Assembly (NCBI GenBank): GCA_001247695.2
Contig: LGRX02033448.1
Coordinates: 1-45,943, forward strand
DNA length: 45,943 nt
Source of the DNA: Cymbomonas tetramitiformis
Lineage: Eukaryota > Chlorophyta > Pyramimonadophyceae > Pyramimonadales > Pyramimonadaceae
Direction of reading: 5' to 3'
The notes beneath the pieces were generated by a model, which was not told the DNA's origin, searched no databases, and saw nothing but the letters and a program-made list of their open reading frames with translations. This document shows, piece after piece, positions 18,838 to 30,300 of the stretch (the first letter of the stretch is position 1; every line of letters starts with the position of its first letter). The position numbers were made by a program, and so were the translations under genes.

Positions 18838-20458
18838 GGAGGAATTCCAAAGTCGGTCGGGTCGTCGTGGGAGGGGTCGGGCCGGCGCCGCCCCCGGCTC
18901 GGCCGGAGGGTCCGGTCAGTCAGGATCTCGCGCTGCGGGTCTGTCAGTCGGCCAGGGCTCTTCGGAGTTCTGGGGCGCGGCTGGCAGGTCGGACGGCCGG
19001 GATTGGCGCTCCGGTGAAAGGGGGGGAGTGCGGCGTGCACTCGCACGCCAATACGGCGGTGGAGCCCCCGAGGCTACACCGGTGCATACGCCTCTGAGGA
19101 CCCCCCCGGGGTTGTCGGGTGAGCCCCCCAGGGCCTCACTACCGGGAACCCCCTCACCAGCGAGAGTCAGTGGGGCCGAGCCGGTGTCCGAGCTCGCATT
19201 GAGCTCTACACTACGGCAACCGGCGCGCCGGAAGCGTGCGTCGTCCGGAGCTCCGGCATCGGCGGCAAGCGCCAGCTCAGGGTCGGACTCGGACCGCTCG
19301 GCTAAGGGTCTGAACCCCTCAGCAGCCCCCTTCTCCCCACCCCCTGCGTCCAGCAGGAGTGCGGGTAGTAGGTCCGTCCGTCAAGAGCCGGTGCCGGAAC
19401 CGGTAACGCCCTCCCTCTCTCCCCTCGTGGGGTGTGAGCAAGGGAATCTCACCAGCGCCCCAGGGCGCTTGGAGATTTACCGAGCTAGTGACTGTAGCTC
19501 CCCTGCAGAAGAGGAGTTCGACGATGTCCGGCGCTCAGAGCTGCTGTACGTCGTCCAGTCAAGGGAGCACAAGGCCCACATCCGGCTCAAGCCAGATTAG
19601 CGAGGGGAGCAACGTCAGTCCGTGCTTGCATTGGCCCTCGATCAGTGGAGTGCCTGGGCGCTGGACTCAGCGCAACGACGCGCGAGAGTCTCCTTGCTAG
19701 CTCGTCAGCGCGCAACCGCGCGGCTTGCGTGGGTCGCATGGAAGGCCAGAGCGGACCGGTCAGCGCATCAGCGCGAACTCCGGCGCCTGGCATTCCAGAC
19801 CTGGAAGGTCGTCACCCAGCAAGTTGCCCAACTTCAGGGCCTGTTTGTCAGAGGCAGTCGGCGTCGAGTCGAGTCAGCCTTCGTGGCGTGGCGCCAGCGA
19901 GTCGTCCAGTCGCAGGGTCTGTGGCTCAGGGGCAGTCGACGTCGAGCTGGGGCCGCCTTCATGGCATAACGCCAGCAAACGATGCTCGCCAGGGAGAGGA
20001 GCACCTGGTGGGTTGGAGCCCGGAGCCACCGGATGACTCAGATGGTCGGGAGGTGTCTCCGCGAGTGGCGCCGACTCCCCAGGGCGACCCCAGTCAGCTC
20101 GGACTCGCCCCAGGGAACGAGTGCCCGCCGTCCAGTAAGGAAAGCGGGAGCCTCACCTGGCGTCAGCTCCCTCTCGGATTCCGTCCAGGAATCTTGGTGG
20201 CAAGACATCCGTCGAGGCCTAAAGCGCCTGGGGAAAGACCACCCACTGTCAGGGGTAATGTGGTTCCAGTTCAAGGACCATGGGCTCTCCGACGACGGCG
20301 CTTATCGTCTGGAGGTCCACCAGAAATCAGTCTCCGAGTCCAAGGAATTGATGCAGCAAAAGCGCGAGGACCCTCACAACTCCCTTGAGAGGTGTAGATT
20401 CTCCGCCTTGATGAAGAATGCAAAATCAGTAAATGTTATCTCTCTGGCAGAATCGTGA
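18824..20458 (+). pseudogene. Ser/Arg-rich protein with Trp-spaced helical repeats, two in-frame stops
   Basis: One frame stays open for about 545 codons, apart from TAG at 19598-19600 and TAA at 19967-19969. Part 1 (258 codons) is disordered, rich in Gly, Ser, Pro and Arg. Part 2 (from 19622) has helical repeats with spaced aromatic-Trp pairs (ARLAWVAWK, LAFQTWK, SAFVAWRQR), resembling Sfi1/centrin-binding repeats. Part 3 (to 20458) includes one more such repeat and a Trp-rich segment (WWQDIRRGLKRL). The second stop falls exactly where the repeat should have Trp. GC content is much higher than in the flanks. It could be a broken gene, a mobile-element ORF, or coding with introns spanning the stops. 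Family unknown. Confidence 0.5.
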
Positions 20459-22053
20459 ACGATAGAAATATTATTAGGAACGATTATGACAGAATCAACG
20501 GTGTTGGTACAATACCGTGACAGATGACAATAGAGATGACATTTATGGCGGCGCAGGTTGGGGGAAAACAGGGATTCCTGTGACGAGAGAAACTAGCCGA
20601 ACAATCTGTGCTATATAGTGATGAAACACGATTCCTTTGGGAGCTTTGTTACAGAATAATAATGTTTTCGTAACACGGGCCGTATTGCATAATCACCGGT
20701 TGTGATATATATCGATTCGTATCCGATTACTCTGAAACTTCGTATATGCATTTGTATGCCCGTGACAGTTAAGTGAGGAGGGTTACATCTGCCTCCCACA
20801 ATTTATCGCCGGCATGGTGCCCCGTACATGAAGCCTACGCACATCTGAACGAACGCCCCGATAAGTGTGCCCTTGCTGCAGTGCACTGGAGCTACGCCCT
20901 GCCCAGCCAAGGCTAAGCTTAGGAGGCACGAGAACACGTCTCAATTTGGGATCAGTGCGTATAACGTACCCTGAATGGGATCAGCTCAAGCAGTGTATGC
21001 GGCACCCCGAGCGTTGCTGTACCATCTGTTCTGCGAGTTACCGTACACTTGAGTAAGAACATCGAGGACGTGAACGCAATACTGGAGTACATATCGCTAC
21101 GAACTACGACGCGAGTGTATACGGAGGACTTCAACGAGATCAGCCACGTTGAAGGCCCGCCCTAGATATCAGTTGTGAAAGGCTGAGCAGAAGCAATGGT
21201 GAGCGTTGGCAGCGTGACCTCGAGGAAGCTCGCCTGAAACCTCGGATTAGCAGATGAACATCACTAGAGAGATTGAAGCCAAAGAAGAAACTGTCATGTG
21301 AAGAAACTGTCATCACTAGGGGGGAGGTTGTACTAGGGGACATAGTATGGCGTGGTATGCCAGTAGGATGGCGCAGCATGATCAGTCTACGAGATATGAC
21401 AGAGGAACCGTACGACAGTCCCATAAGAATGATAGATCCAGAGTGCATGACTGATGCTAAATGCTGAATCAGATGAGATGTCAGAAATAAAAAAGATAAT
21501 TAAAGAAGAACTGACTTGATTTCACAGACTGTGTCACTGCCATGTAGCTACCAGATGCCAGATCTAACTGAATCAGTCTACCTGTTTAGTTATTTAGGAT
21601 GAACGATCGCTCTGACTGGTGGCTTTTTATTTAGTAATCCTATACCACACTGCAGGACTGCTTAAGAGTAAAGAGTGAATACACTGTGTTACTATCCACA
21701 TAGTGTGCCCACAACATTACTGAAGTGCTACTATATGTTCATATACTGCTCGGTCCAGAACTCCAGACTAGGTACGATTAGGCTATGAAGATATACGTTT
21801 GTGTGGGTGTGTGTGTGTACCTCACCGAGGCACAACTACTTATGCATTAGCTAATGCTGGTAGGCGTTCTGTTTACACACACACAGACGCCCTCGCCTGA
21901 TATTGATGTCCATTTAGCTATCTGCATATGGCGATGGCTTTCTGACATAGCGTCAAAGACCCTTTCCAAAGGAGATATAACGACTTTGTTCTTTCCTTTC
22001 CTCTATTTTGCATCATGTTGATGATTGATGATTGATGTGTACATGTGCGTATG
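20459..22053. other. AT-richer stretch, no gene recognised
   Basis: ORFs are under 105 codons and without motifs. A plus-strand frame at 20865-21056 has clustered Cys codons but no clear domain. Simple repeats: a gtgtgtgt run near 21801, cacacaca near 21874, and tgatgattgatgattgatg near 22019. Confidence 0.4.
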
Positions 22054-22266
22054 TCAACTTAAGAAATCGTACATAAAAACGAATTGGTCGCCGAGCGGGA
22101 CATGGAGCGAGCCAATAAAGCCCCTATCTCCCAGCAGCGAATAGATAGAAACAGCATAGCCCTTGGCCTCCTCAGCGAGGTGGGATGGTACTTCTTCCTC
22201 GCCCCTTTGTAAGTCAACGAGTATGCTGAAACCAACAAGAGAGTGGAGAAGTTGCCTACTGCTCAT
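22054..22266 (-). CDS. possible terminal exon, unknown protein
   Basis: A 70-codon minus-strand frame ending in an aromatic tail (FVFMYDFLS). Composition is protein-like: acidic residues, then a hydrophobic region. It may be the last exon of a minus-strand gene that includes 22646-22988, but the joining introns are not resolved. No family recognised. Confidence 0.3.
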   Translation of the reverse strand: MSSRQLLHSLVGFSILVDLQRGEEEVPSHLAEEAKGYAVSIYSLLGDRGFIGSLHVPLGDQFVFMYDFLS

Positions 22267-22645
22267 ATGTTTGTTCGAGTGGAGCGTTGGCTTTTCTTGG
22301 AGAATTTCTTTTTAGGTGCTGCTTTACAACATCAGGGCGATTTGCAGCGACCGCTTCAAGATCAACACCCTTCCTCTTGACCTGGACCCACAAAACCAAG
22401 GACCCACATTAACCGAGAGAGGTCAACATGACCTCATGTCGCTGCCACGTGGCATCCATCCGCAAACATGGAATTCATTTCCGGAGGGCAAGTGCCACGC
22501 ATTGAACCCTTCCCTTTTGAATTCATTCCTGCACGAAATGATGTGCCAGATGTTGGAGGTGATGAAAGTAAGTTGTAACGCCAAGCAAATACGATGAGAG
22601 CACATTCTGCGGATCGCTTCCTACAGAGGCGTGGTGAGCTTCCAC

Positions 22646-22988
22646 CTTTGTAGGACGGTTGTTGGTGGACAGGAGCTGGACAAGCATGGTGGGGTCTACA
22701 TCCGGGTGCGTCAGCAGAATATCCTCGTACAGTGACGCGTGGATGCGCTGAAACTCTGCAAGGCGCTCCACTGGACTGAGCCGGCGGCCGAGAGCGGAGT
22801 GGGTGGGAACTGTGGAGGGCATCTTCTCGAGCATCAACTCCCGCAGCCGCAACGCTGCCCCAGCCAGAGCCACGTATTTCAGAGCACTTCGACTATATCT
22901 ACTGCCGGGGAAAGGTACCTTCAAGAAATGGCCACGATCAAGTGCGTGCGCGAGGCCTACTTCCATCCAATAGATGTGCTCCCTAACC
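22646..22988 (-). CDS. exon of unknown helical protein
   Basis: A minus-strand exon of 343 nt with an acceptor AACAG at its 5' end and a donor AAG/GTGGAAG at its 3' end. It encodes about 114 residues, predicted mostly helical, containing HIYWMEVGLAHALDRG near the start and LAEFQRIHASLYEDILL in the second half. Composition is clearly that of a folded protein, unlike the repeat beside it. The 23-bp minisatellite would lie in its upstream intron. No family recognised; it may belong to a separate gene downstream of the large minus-strand gene. Confidence 0.5.
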
Positions 22989-23002
22989 CTGTTTGTGTTT
23001 CG

Positions 23003-23797
23003 GGCGGCGCGAGTGCGAGCTCCTCTGCGGCGCGAGTGCGAGCTGCTCTGCGGCGCGAGTGCGAGCTGCTCTGCGGCGCGAGTGCGAGCTGCTCTGCGGC
23101 GCGAGTGCGAGCTGCTCTGCGGCGCGAGTGCGAGCTGCTCTGCGGCGCGAGTGCGAGCTCCTCTGCGGCGCGAGTGCGAGCTGCTCTGCGGCGCGAGTGC
23201 GAGCTGCTCTGCGGCGCGAGTGCGAGCTGCTCTGCGGCGCGAGTGCGAGCTCCTCTGCGGCGCGACAGCGAGCTCCTCTGCGGCGCGACAGCGAGCTCCT
23301 CTGCGGCGCGGCAGCGAGCTCCTCTGCGGCGCGACAGCGAGCTCCTCTGCGGCGCGAGTGCGAGCTCCTCTGCGGCACGAGTGCGAGCTCCTCTGCGGCG
23401 CGACTGCGAGCTCCTCTGCGGCGCGAGTGCGAGCTCCTCTGCGGCGGCAGGTGGCAGCTCCTCTGCGGCGCGAGTGCGAGCTCCTCTGCGGGGCGCGAGT
23501 GCGAGCTCCTTCATGCGCAGTGCGAGCTCCTCTGCGACAGCGAGCTCTCTCCTCTGCGGCGCGACAGCGAGCTCCTCTGCGGCGCGAGTGCGAGCTCCTC
23601 TGCGGCACGAGTGCGAGCTCCTCTGCGGCGCGAGTGCGAGCTCCTCTGCGGCGCGAGTGCGAGCTCCTCTGCGGCGCGAGTGCGAGCTCCTCTGCGGCGC
23701 GAGTGCGAGCTCCTCTGCGGCGCGACAGCGAGCTCCTCTGCGGCGCGACAGCGAGCTCCTCTGCGGCACGACTGCGAGCTCCTCTGCCGCGCGACTG
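23003..23797. repeat. 23-bp minisatellite, about 34 copies, open in six frames
   Basis: The unit is gcggcgcgagtgcgagctcc followed by tct. Variants swap gtg for cag or ctg, and a few copies are irregular near 23440-23550. The unit is 23 bp, not a multiple of three, and has no stop in any frame, so three frames are read in rotation. This yields ORFs of 270-470 codons on both strands that are artefacts. Confidence 0.97.
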
Positions 23798-24242
23798 AGC
23801 TGGCGTACTGTACGAAATAACACGCCGCTGGTCGGCGCATTCACCAAAGCGTCAGACACGAAAGATGGCTCTGCTCACCTTTCTCACGGTCGTCACGTTC
23901 CACCTGTTCCATCTCGTTGCGCTTTTGTCGAAGCCCCTGATGCGGTCCCCGAGACCCCCTCATCCCGCAAGCTCCACACAAGGAAAGCAATGCCCAAGAC
24001 GCTCCCTAGCGCCATGGATGCCCTCGACCTGGCAGCTGGCTGGACCGCCGTCACCTTGATCACATTCCTCAGGAAAACACAAAATGCTAGCCCACCTATG
24101 TTACCTACAACCCTGAGATCACCCATACACCTGGTCACATGATCACATGATCACTTGATCAGTCGCATTGGATATATCCACGGCATCCAAAGGTGCAGAA
24201 TTCCGTCCTGAGAATGGGTCACAGGTCCTTGATGGCCGCGAG

Positions 24243-24383
24243 TCATAGGGTTCCATCATCGAAAATGACGAAAATGCGCAAGCTGCATCTCAAGATGCCG
24301 CCGGGCATGGACACGGGAGGTGATCTCGCCTGCAGAGCCTCGTTCCGTCGAGAAAGCAGCTCCTGCAGTTTCATCTCGCGCGC
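24243..24383 (-). CDS. exon N, coiled coil and possible C-terminus
   Basis: Acceptor TTGGCAG, then a phase-0 frame starting AREMKLQELLSRRNEALQ (helical, charged) and running to TGA at 24243-24245. It matches the phase-0 end of the preceding exon (24612). If the CAG at about 24331 is instead a non-canonical donor, the gene continues further. Confidence 0.45.
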   Translation of the reverse strand, partial: AREMKLQELLSRRNEALQARSPPVSMPGGILRCSLRIFVIFDDGTL

Positions 24384-27300
24384 CTGCCAACACGCACACA
24401 TGGTGGCGCGTGTCAGCACTCACAGCTGGTGGAGCTTGCAGCTCAGGTTTGCAGGAGAGGATTAGCTCAGGATCTGTTGTTCGCGCACACACCTCAACCC
24501 CACGAACAGCGGAAAGTCCCAGCCAGTGATCGAAGTGAGAGTGGCAGGCGGGCAGCAGCCACACTCGCATTTGTTGACGGCCCCTCAAGTATCGGAGGGC
24601 CGTGGGCGGACCTCGAGCTGGGCCCTCTTCAGCTCCTCTGCCTTCACGGTCGACTGCCCCCAAGCAGTCTTCGGCTTGCTCTCCTCGCCCGTGGTCCTCT
24701 GCCTCGCTGTCCGCTCGCGCAGTCGCTGCTGGGCGAGCTGGTGGCCCGAGAGCGGTGGCTTCTGGCTGACGGCCTCCGTCTCGAAGGCCGGCACAGGCGC
24801 CGGGCCTGCCGTGGGCTCTCCCTGGATGGCGCTCCGTCCGGACACCTCCACCGCTTCATCAAACTGTTCCATTCGGCTGAGGGTCCAATGTTTGATGGAT
24901 CGAGTAGAGGGTCATCGGTGAATCCCAGATGATAACGTGCCGTGTGGCGCATGGGTGAGCGCTGCTCATCAATGATAGACCTAAGCAACGGACACGTGTG
25001 ACAAACAGGGGCTCTGTGAAACATCATCACATAAAGCATAGAGTACGCTAATGTAGCGCAGGGCTTGCGCCTCGCGCGCAGCTCCACCGACCGCCAACTC
25101 CGCATGCTCCACCGGCCGCCAGCTCCGCGTCTCATATACGGCCGGTCTGGAGAAGAGAGGCGGATGGCTGTAGAGCATGTCCTGGCCCAGCCGCACTAAC
25201 AGAGCAGCGCTGCGACGCATTGAGGCTCCGCAAGATGGTGCGCCCCACTTCCGATGGCGGTTGCGTGTGTGTTGGCACCATCGGGTTGGTCAGAGCACCG
25301 CCGAATGGTGGGAAGGAGGACGCTTGGGCGCTCTCGGATTCGCTGGCGCAATTCTTCACCTGCTAAAGGCTTTTGTTCTCTGCCACGAGCTCAGGCGCCG
25401 ATTGATGATCGACACCGCCCATGTAGTGGGGTCAGGTGATGGATGATCGACACCGCCCATGTAGTGGGGACAGGTAATGGATTATCGACACCGCCCATGT
25501 AGTAGGGACAGGTGATGGATGATTGGCACCGCCCATGTAGTGGGGACAGGTGATGGATGATCGGCACCGCCCATGCAGTGGGGACAGGTGATGGATGATC
25601 GGCACCGCCGATGTAGTGGGGACAGGTGATGGATGATTGGCACCGCCCATGCAGTGGGGACAGGTGATGGATGATCCGCACCGCCCATGTAGTGGGGACA
25701 GGTGATGGATGATCGGCACCGCCCATGTAGTGGGGACAGGTGATGGATGATCGGCACCGCCCATGTAGTGAGGACAGGTGATGGATGATCCGTGGCGTTC
25801 ACAGAGCTGGGACCCTCAGCGATTGATGACCGTTGTCTCATGTGGAAGCGGGATGACACACCGATGACACACCATCGCTCATGGAGCCGACATGGCCCAA
25901 GAGGGCGCCGGCAATCACCAGAGTGCGATGCCTGCGGAGCCTCGGGGCAGGGGCATTCCCTGGCGCCAGCGAATGCCCCCAGCTGAGCAGCGCGGACGCG
26001 GGCACACGGAGGGCGGGACCTGCAAGGCACGCACCACACTTTCAGGGGGGAGCCCCAGAGTCTTCATCTCTTCACTGAGGTTCGACTCACGTCGGTCCAC
26101 TCGCTGGATGAACGTCTCCACGCGTCTTTTCAGCGACTCCGCCCGTTGCACCGCCTGCTGCTGCAGCACGGTAGCCCGCTCCTGTTTCACAGCGTGCCCC
26201 CCGTCCCCTCCCCCCCCACCGCATGCCACCCTCCCTCTGCCCGATCACGCTCCGCACTCTGCTGCGTCGATCCCTGGTACAGCCTCCTCACCTCCTGAGA
26301 CAGTATCACGCGCCCTGCACATCACACACAGTCTCTCCGGGCGAAACAAATACCCTGTACTGAACACCCCCACACTCTTCTCGAGCCGATGCTGCATGCC
26401 GCCTAACGCAAACCCGGCTAGCCCTTTCGGGGCGCAGGGACCACGCAAGCTTACACACCCACTGTAGCGGCATCCGGTCCAAAGGCATTCAAGAGGAGCT
26501 GGCAGGGCAGTCGTTGCATGGCAAATGCCAGCGCCCTCATGCTCATCCCCAACATGCCAAAGGCCTTGCGACCCGCCTTGAGGCAGTGGGGAGCACATCC
26601 ACAGCGTGAAGTGGGGTCCACCTTGAGTGCTGCTGCACGGATCTCCATCTGTCGCTGCAGATCTATCACTGCTTGCTCCTCTGCCAGCTTCCTCTCATCT
26701 GCGGCTTGCTGCCGCAGCTCGGCTCGCGATTTCTGGTGCTCCTGGTGCCGCAGGCACACTCCATCCTCAGCCCCGGGGTGAAGCAGGCGCCCTGACATCG
26801 GATGGGATATCCCACCGCCTGGGAACAGAAGGTTTCAGCCCGGCGAGGCGCGCGGAGGGGTGGCGTGACGAGCAGCGTGGGGTTGTAGGGGGAGGGGGTC
26901 GTAGGGGGGTGAGGGCAGTGCGAGAGGCAGGGGCAGCGGCGCAGGTCACCTCGGCCGCGCCGAGGACGCCCTGGTCGTGATATAGCTGCTGCTCGTCGTC
27001 GCGCTCCCACAAAGCTGCCTGCTCCTGCCACATGGCAGCGCCCACGTGGCAGGAGGCGGCACCCACGTGGATGCTCGCTCCCAGCTCCATCGACTGCTCC
27101 CCCTCCACATCGTCCTCATCGTCGCGCTCACCATCCGCCAGATCCGGGGCACCGTCCTCGCGGTCCAGCTCCATCTGCCTCTCCATCCACTCTGCCTGCA
27201 TCTCGAGCGCGTCCTGCTCCGTGTCGCTGGCCCCCTCCTGCTCCCAGCACTCCCACCCCCTGGCCTCGCCGGCGACTCCCAGCTCGCCCTGAGTTTGAGC

Positions 27301-30300
27301 AACCTCCGGCCCCACACCGCCCTCCTCGACAAAGCCACGCCTTGGCGCTCCTGGCCCCTCGCTCCCCTCTCCCGCACCTCCCTCACGACCCCCACCTCCT
27401 TGCCCCCTGGGGGCTCCACCCACCCTGCGAATATGCACCGCACCACCCCGCGTCTGCGCTCCCTCGTCCTCCCCCTCCTCCCAACTCTTGTCTGCTTCAG
27501 ACCCCAGCTTCGACTGAACTTCGATGCGCCGCAGCCGCTCCTGCTCCGCCAGCGGCAACTCCTCTTCGTTGTCCCGGCCTCCCGAGGTCATAGCCCCACC
27601 CGAGCCCCCGCCCATGCCTGCGCTCCCTTCTGCCGCGCCCTGCATCCCCGCATGCTGCAGCTTCTCCGGCCCCTGCACCGCCCACCTCCCTGCTTCTGAG
27701 GCGCTCCCTGCAGAGGGGACCCCTGCGCTGCCTGCACCGTTCGCTCGGGCGCTGAGAGCTTCCTCTGCTTCCTGCCTTCCGTGCCCCGCCTCGCACCCGG
27801 CTTGCCAAGCTCCGGCCGTGCCAGACCCGGCTTCACGGCCAGCCCCGGCTGCGGAGGCCCCGCATGCGTCCTCCTCACCCATCCGGGCCCTTTGCCGCTG
27901 ATGCGCAGCAGCTGCCTCATCCTGCAGGTCATGGCGCGTGTCATGGCCAGACTTGGCACGAGCGCCCTGCTCATCCCTTGATCCAGCGTCACCGACCAAG
28001 CCGTCGCTCCCATCAACACCAGATCCGGCAGCATCGTCACGGCGGGAGTCAGCCCCGGCCCCGGCGCTAGTAGCAGAGGCATTGAGCGAGCCCGCATCAT
28101 CCACGGAGCTGCCGCGCACATCGACACGACAGCTGGCCGCACCGAGAACATCAGCCCTGGTCCGAGCCCCAGCACTAGCACTGTGGCCGTCACGTGCTCC
28201 AGGACCAAAGATGCTATCGCCCGCATCGCCAGCAGAGCCGGCTGCAGCGCCATCCTGCACTCTAGCGCCACCAACAACGCTAATGCCCGCGTCAACACCA
28301 TCTCTGGCAGCATCGCCACCAACAGAACGCGCCGCAGCCCCAGCCCCAGCCTCGGCAGCAGCACGGGCACCGGCACCAGCATTGTCACCGGCGCCGGCAA
28401 CAGCCCCATGCTTGCCACGTGACTTGGCACCATCAACAAAGCTGTTATTGCCGGCCACACCATAGCTGGTATCATCGCCGCCGCGAGGGCCCGACCCATC
28501 CCCGCCCCTGGTGCTCGCGCCAGCCCCATGATCCTCCTGTGACTCAGCACCGCCAACACAGCCATCCTCCACATCAGCGCCATAGCCAGCAGCAGCAGCC
28601 CCGCGACCAACTGCAATGCCACGAGCAGCAGCCCCAGCGACAGAGGCAGAATTGTCCATGATGACATCGGCGCCATTAACCACTTGAACACCGCCACCAT
28701 CATCCTTGCCGCGGCCCTCAGCCCCCCTTTCAGCAGCTCCCTCTTCCGCGTTGCCCTCCGGGCTGCCTCCCTCGACCGCCGGGTCGCTCCACTTGCCAAC
28801 TTCCTCCCCATACCTGGAAGCTTCTTTATCGGCAGCAGCCCGGTGGTGCAACAGCCCGCTCACCCCAAAGTCGGCAGCCTGCGCTGCATCTTCCGCGTGG
28901 TATCCATGGCCACTCGGCAGTGCCACCGGGTCGCCGCTTTGCCCACAGCTGCCCTCAGCCCCCGCCTTGTAAGACGGATGTCCAACTCCCTCGGCGGGCG
29001 CAGCTCCCATGGGCCAGCCAGCACCCTGCGAGCCTGCCACACTCCTCATGGGAGCCCCCGTCCCGGACCCTGCAGCAGCACCTTCTGTGCCTCCAGGCGC
29101 CCCTAGATCGCGAATGCCTTCACTGCCGGCTTCACCCCGGGCCGCGCCGTCTTCCCCATCATTGTCACCGCGAGCAGCGCCATCTTCACTACCAGCTTGA
29201 CCCCGAGCAGCGCCATCTGCCCTATAATTTTCACCCCGGGCGGCGTCGTCTTCCTTCCAGTCTTGACCCCGAGCAGCGCCATCTTCCCCGCCATTTTCAC
29301 CCCGGGCGGCGCCGTCTTCCCTCCCATCCTGACCCCGAGCGGCACCATCTTCCCCGCCATTTTCACCCTGCACGACGCCGTCCACCCGGGCAGTGCAGAC
29401 TTCCTCGTCGTCGTGAACCCGGGCGGTGTCGTCTTCTGTGCCCTCATGGCAAGCACCTTCATCCTCTCTGCCTGTGACGTGATCCGCATCCTGCGGGGCC
29501 CCGCAAACCCCAGCGCGGCCGCCTCAGTGTCACCAGGCGTCTGCCCAGCGAGCGCGCGCACCTCGCATGCTCCCCATGGACGAGCGCCTTGCGTGCCCGG
29601 GAGCCCGTCGATGATCCTGCCGGCTCCGCACCGGCACCCGGCGCCAGTCTCCCTGTCCGGGTATATCGGGAGGCCTCATGGCCTCTGCACCGGCCAACAG
29701 ACCTCCGTGCCACTGCAGCCTGTATCGCCCAGCACCTGCCGGTAGCCCCTGAACACTGCAGGAGGAGCACAGGCGGGCCCGGGAGCATGCGCGCCAGTGG
29801 TGCCAGGGCAGAGGCGCAGCGGGGCGCTCTTCACTGTGTCACGCGCTGGTACCTTAGAAACGCTCGGGTCGACCCCGGCGGGCAGCAGGGCTGTGATGAC
29901 GCCCCGGCGTGCCGGCGGGCGCAGCTGCAGGAGGGCCGCCGCTCGCCGCCGCACAGTCTCCGCCGCATGCGCGAGCATTTCCTCCAAGAGACGTGCCGCC
30001 TCCGCGTCTTCCATGAAGTTCAGCACCGTATCTGCCGCGGAGCGATCATCGTTGGTGAGAGCGGAAGCACGGAAGCAGAGGGGAAAAGAAGGGAGCATAG
30101 GGGGGACAGAGGAGCCCGTCCGCTCTGTTCATAGGGGGGACAGAGGAGCCCGTCCGCTCTGTTCATAGGGGGGACAGAGGAGCCCGTCCGCTCTGTTCAT
30201 AGGGGGGACAGAGGAGCCCGTCCGCTTTGTTCGGGCATCCTCAGCTCACAAAGAGGCCACTTATGCTTGAAAACACGTGCGTGTATATATATATATACTT

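Noticed and set aside
22739..24142. Long plus-strand ORF (467 codons) and overlapping 270-360-codon ORFs on both strands
   Set aside because: They consist mainly of the 23-bp minisatellite, which is open in all frames; the non-repeat ends are not coherent on the plus strand.
25391..26039. Minus-strand ORFs of 110-185 codons rich in HHLSPLHGR-type repeats
   Set aside because: Translations of the 38-bp array, which lies in an intron of the gene model; several frames are open alike.
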